Shown piece after piece: positions 61,801 to 64,000 of a stretch of DNA of 64,000 bases (positions are counted from its first letter, which is position 1; the number at the start of each line of letters is the position of its first letter). Made by a program: the position numbers and the translations under genes. The notes under the pieces are model-generated. The model was not told where the DNA came from and searched no databases. It was given only the letters and a program-made list of their open reading frames with translations. This DNA is from Cordilura impudica. Lineage: Eukaryota; Arthropoda; Insecta; Diptera; Scathophagidae. The stretch is taken from assembly GCA_963682025.1 (NCBI GenBank), contig OY821521.1, positions 123,121,083 through 123,185,082 on the forward strand, given 5' to 3'.

Positions 61801-64000
61801 ATATAAATATAAATATAAATATAAATATAAATATAAATATAAATATAAATATAAATATAAATATAAATATAAATATAAATATAAATATAAATATAAATAT
61901 AAATATAAATATAAATATAAATATAAATATAAATATAAATATAAATATAAATATAAATATAAATATAAATATAAATATAAATATAAATATAAATATAAAT
62001 ATAAATATAAATATAAATATAAATATAAATATAAATATAAATATAAATATAAATATAAATATAAATATAAATATAAATATAAATATAAATATAAATATAA
62101 ATATAAATATAAATATAAATATAAATATAAATATAAATATAAATATAAATATAAATATAAATATAAATATAAATATAAATATAAATATAAATATAAATAT
62201 AAATATAAATATAAATATAAATATAAATATAAATATAAATATAAATATAAATATAAATATAAATATAAATATAAATATAAATATAAATATAAAATATAAA
62301 TATAAATATAAATATAAATATAAATATAAATATAAATATAAATATAAATATAAATATAAATATAAATATAAATATAAATATAAATATAAATATAAATATA
62401 AATATAAATATAAATATAAATATAAATATAAATATAAATATAAATATAAATATAAATATAAATATAAATATAAATATAAATATAAATATAAATATAAATA
62501 TAAATATAAATATAAATATAAATATAAATATAAATATAAATATAAATATAAATATAAATATAAATATAAATATAAATATAAATATAAATATAAATATAAA
62601 TATAAATATAAATATAAATATAAATATAAATATAAATATAAATATAAATATAAATATAAATATAAATATAAATATAAATATAAATATAAATATAAATATA
62701 AATATAAATATAAATATAAATATAAATATAAATATAAATATAAATATAAATATAAATATAAATATAAATATAAATATAAATATAAATATAAATATAAATA
62801 TAAATATAAATATAAATATAAATATAAATATAAATATAAATATAAATATAAATATAATATAAATATAAATATAAATATAAATATAAATATAAATATAATA
62901 TAAATATAAATATAAATATAAATATAAATATAAATATAAATATAAATATAAATATAAATATAAATATAAATATAAATATAAATATAAATATAAATATAAA
63001 TATAAATATAAATATAAATATAAATATAAATATAAATATAAATATAAATATAAATATAAATATAAATATAAATATAAATATAAATATAAATATAAATATA
63101 AATATAAATATAAATATAAATATAAATATAAATATAAATATAAATATAAATATAAATATAAATATAAATATAAATATAAATATAATATAAATATAAATAT
63201 AAATATAAATATAAATATAAATATAAATATAAATATAAATATAAATATAAATATAAATATAAATATAAATATAAATATAAATATAAATATAAATATAAAT
63301 ATAAATATAAATATAAATATAAATATAAATATAAATATAAATATAAATATAAATATAAATATAAATATAAATATAAATATAAATATAAATATAAATATAA
63401 ATATAAATATAAATATAAATATAAATATAAATATAAATATAAATATAAATATAAATATAAATATAAATATAAATATAAATATAAATATAAATATAAATAT
63501 AAATATAAATATAAATATAAATATAAATATAAATATAAATATAAATATAAATATAAATATAATATAAATATAAATATAAATATAAATATAAATATAAATA
63601 TAAATATAAATATAAATATAAATATAAATATAAATATAAATATAAATATAAATATAAATATAAATATAAATATAAATATAAATATAAATATAAATATAAA
63701 TATAAATATAAATATAAATATAATATAAATATAAATATAAATATAAATATAAATATAAATATAAATATAAATATAAATATAAATATAAATATAAATATAA
63801 ATATAAATATAAATATAAATATAAATATAAATATAAATATAAATATAAATATAAATATAAATATAAATATAAATATAAATATAAATATAAATATAAATAT
63901 AAATATAAATATAAATATAAATATAAATATAAATATAAATATAAATATAAATATAAATATAAATATAAATATAAATATAAATATAAATATAAATATAAAT
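58849..64000. repeat. (AAATAT)n microsatellite, at least 5.15 kb
   Basis: A hexanucleotide array running to the right edge of the window. Phase breaks are very frequent in the first 1.5 kb after the gap (about one every 60 bp) and then become sparse, so the array is pure over many hundreds of bases from about 60,350 on. No gene or other element is contained in it. Confidence 0.98.

Overview
The window looks like nuclear DNA of a higher (brachyceran, probably calyptrate) fly. It is very AT-rich, carries spliceosomal introns, and holds one clear host gene exon: the first coding exon of the serum response factor orthologue blistered (minus strand, 4576-5181). Almost everything else is nested transposable elements or tandem repeat. 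No tRNA, rRNA or CRISPR array was seen.

Region by region. 1-2.3 kb: an old non-LTR reverse transcriptase remnant split by a 411-bp TA-inserted MITE. 2.3-6.4 kb: AT-rich blistered intron, exon 1 and upstream DNA. 6.4-7.5 kb: the end of a Tc1-like element and a ~55-bp minisatellite. 7,975-10,714: a Mutator-like (MULE) transposon with a perfect 9-bp target duplication, whose decayed gene joins a FLYWCH-like finger, a MULE transposase and a C-terminal RING finger. 10,783-16,119: a 5'-truncated Jockey-type element with a perfect 18-bp target duplication and a BEL/Pao fragment inside it. 16.6-21.3 kb: Tc1 and Jockey scraps, a 1.6-kb dispersed repeat (H), and a PIF/Harbinger element with an apparently intact three-exon MADF-type ORF facing a truncated transposase. 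21,420-25,920: Jockey copy B, whole but dead. 26.1-32.5 kb, minus strand: a second Jockey-like lineage, a common fly repeat, and a Ty3/gypsy gag-pol without LTRs.

33.5-41 kb is a nest. Jockey copy C carries a 5'-truncated Penelope-like element (34,252-36,365, 7-bp target duplication, 603-codon open frame) and a DD41D mariner (38,180-39,486, TA duplication, one premature stop). Copy C then runs into a 21-bp minisatellite of about 70 units. 42.9-45.7 kb is a foldback with 1.2-kb inverted arms. 46,878-49,059 is a DNA transposon with long terminal inverted repeats and a 4-bp ATAT duplication, probably Sola-like; a related repeat at 33.5 kb supplies its empty site. 49.1-50.8 kb is the inverted second copy of H, followed directly by a ~170-bp satellite of about 12 units.

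From 52.7 kb to the end the window is microsatellite: about 5.9 kb of (ATT)n, a 200-N gap, then about 5.1 kb of (AAATAT)n. Indels become dense towards the gap on both sides, as expected where two contigs end inside simple repeats.

The genes do not form a pathway. The window reads as the 5' end of one developmental transcription factor gene beside a stack of mobile elements whose insertion order can be partly reconstructed from target-site duplications and interrupted homologies.
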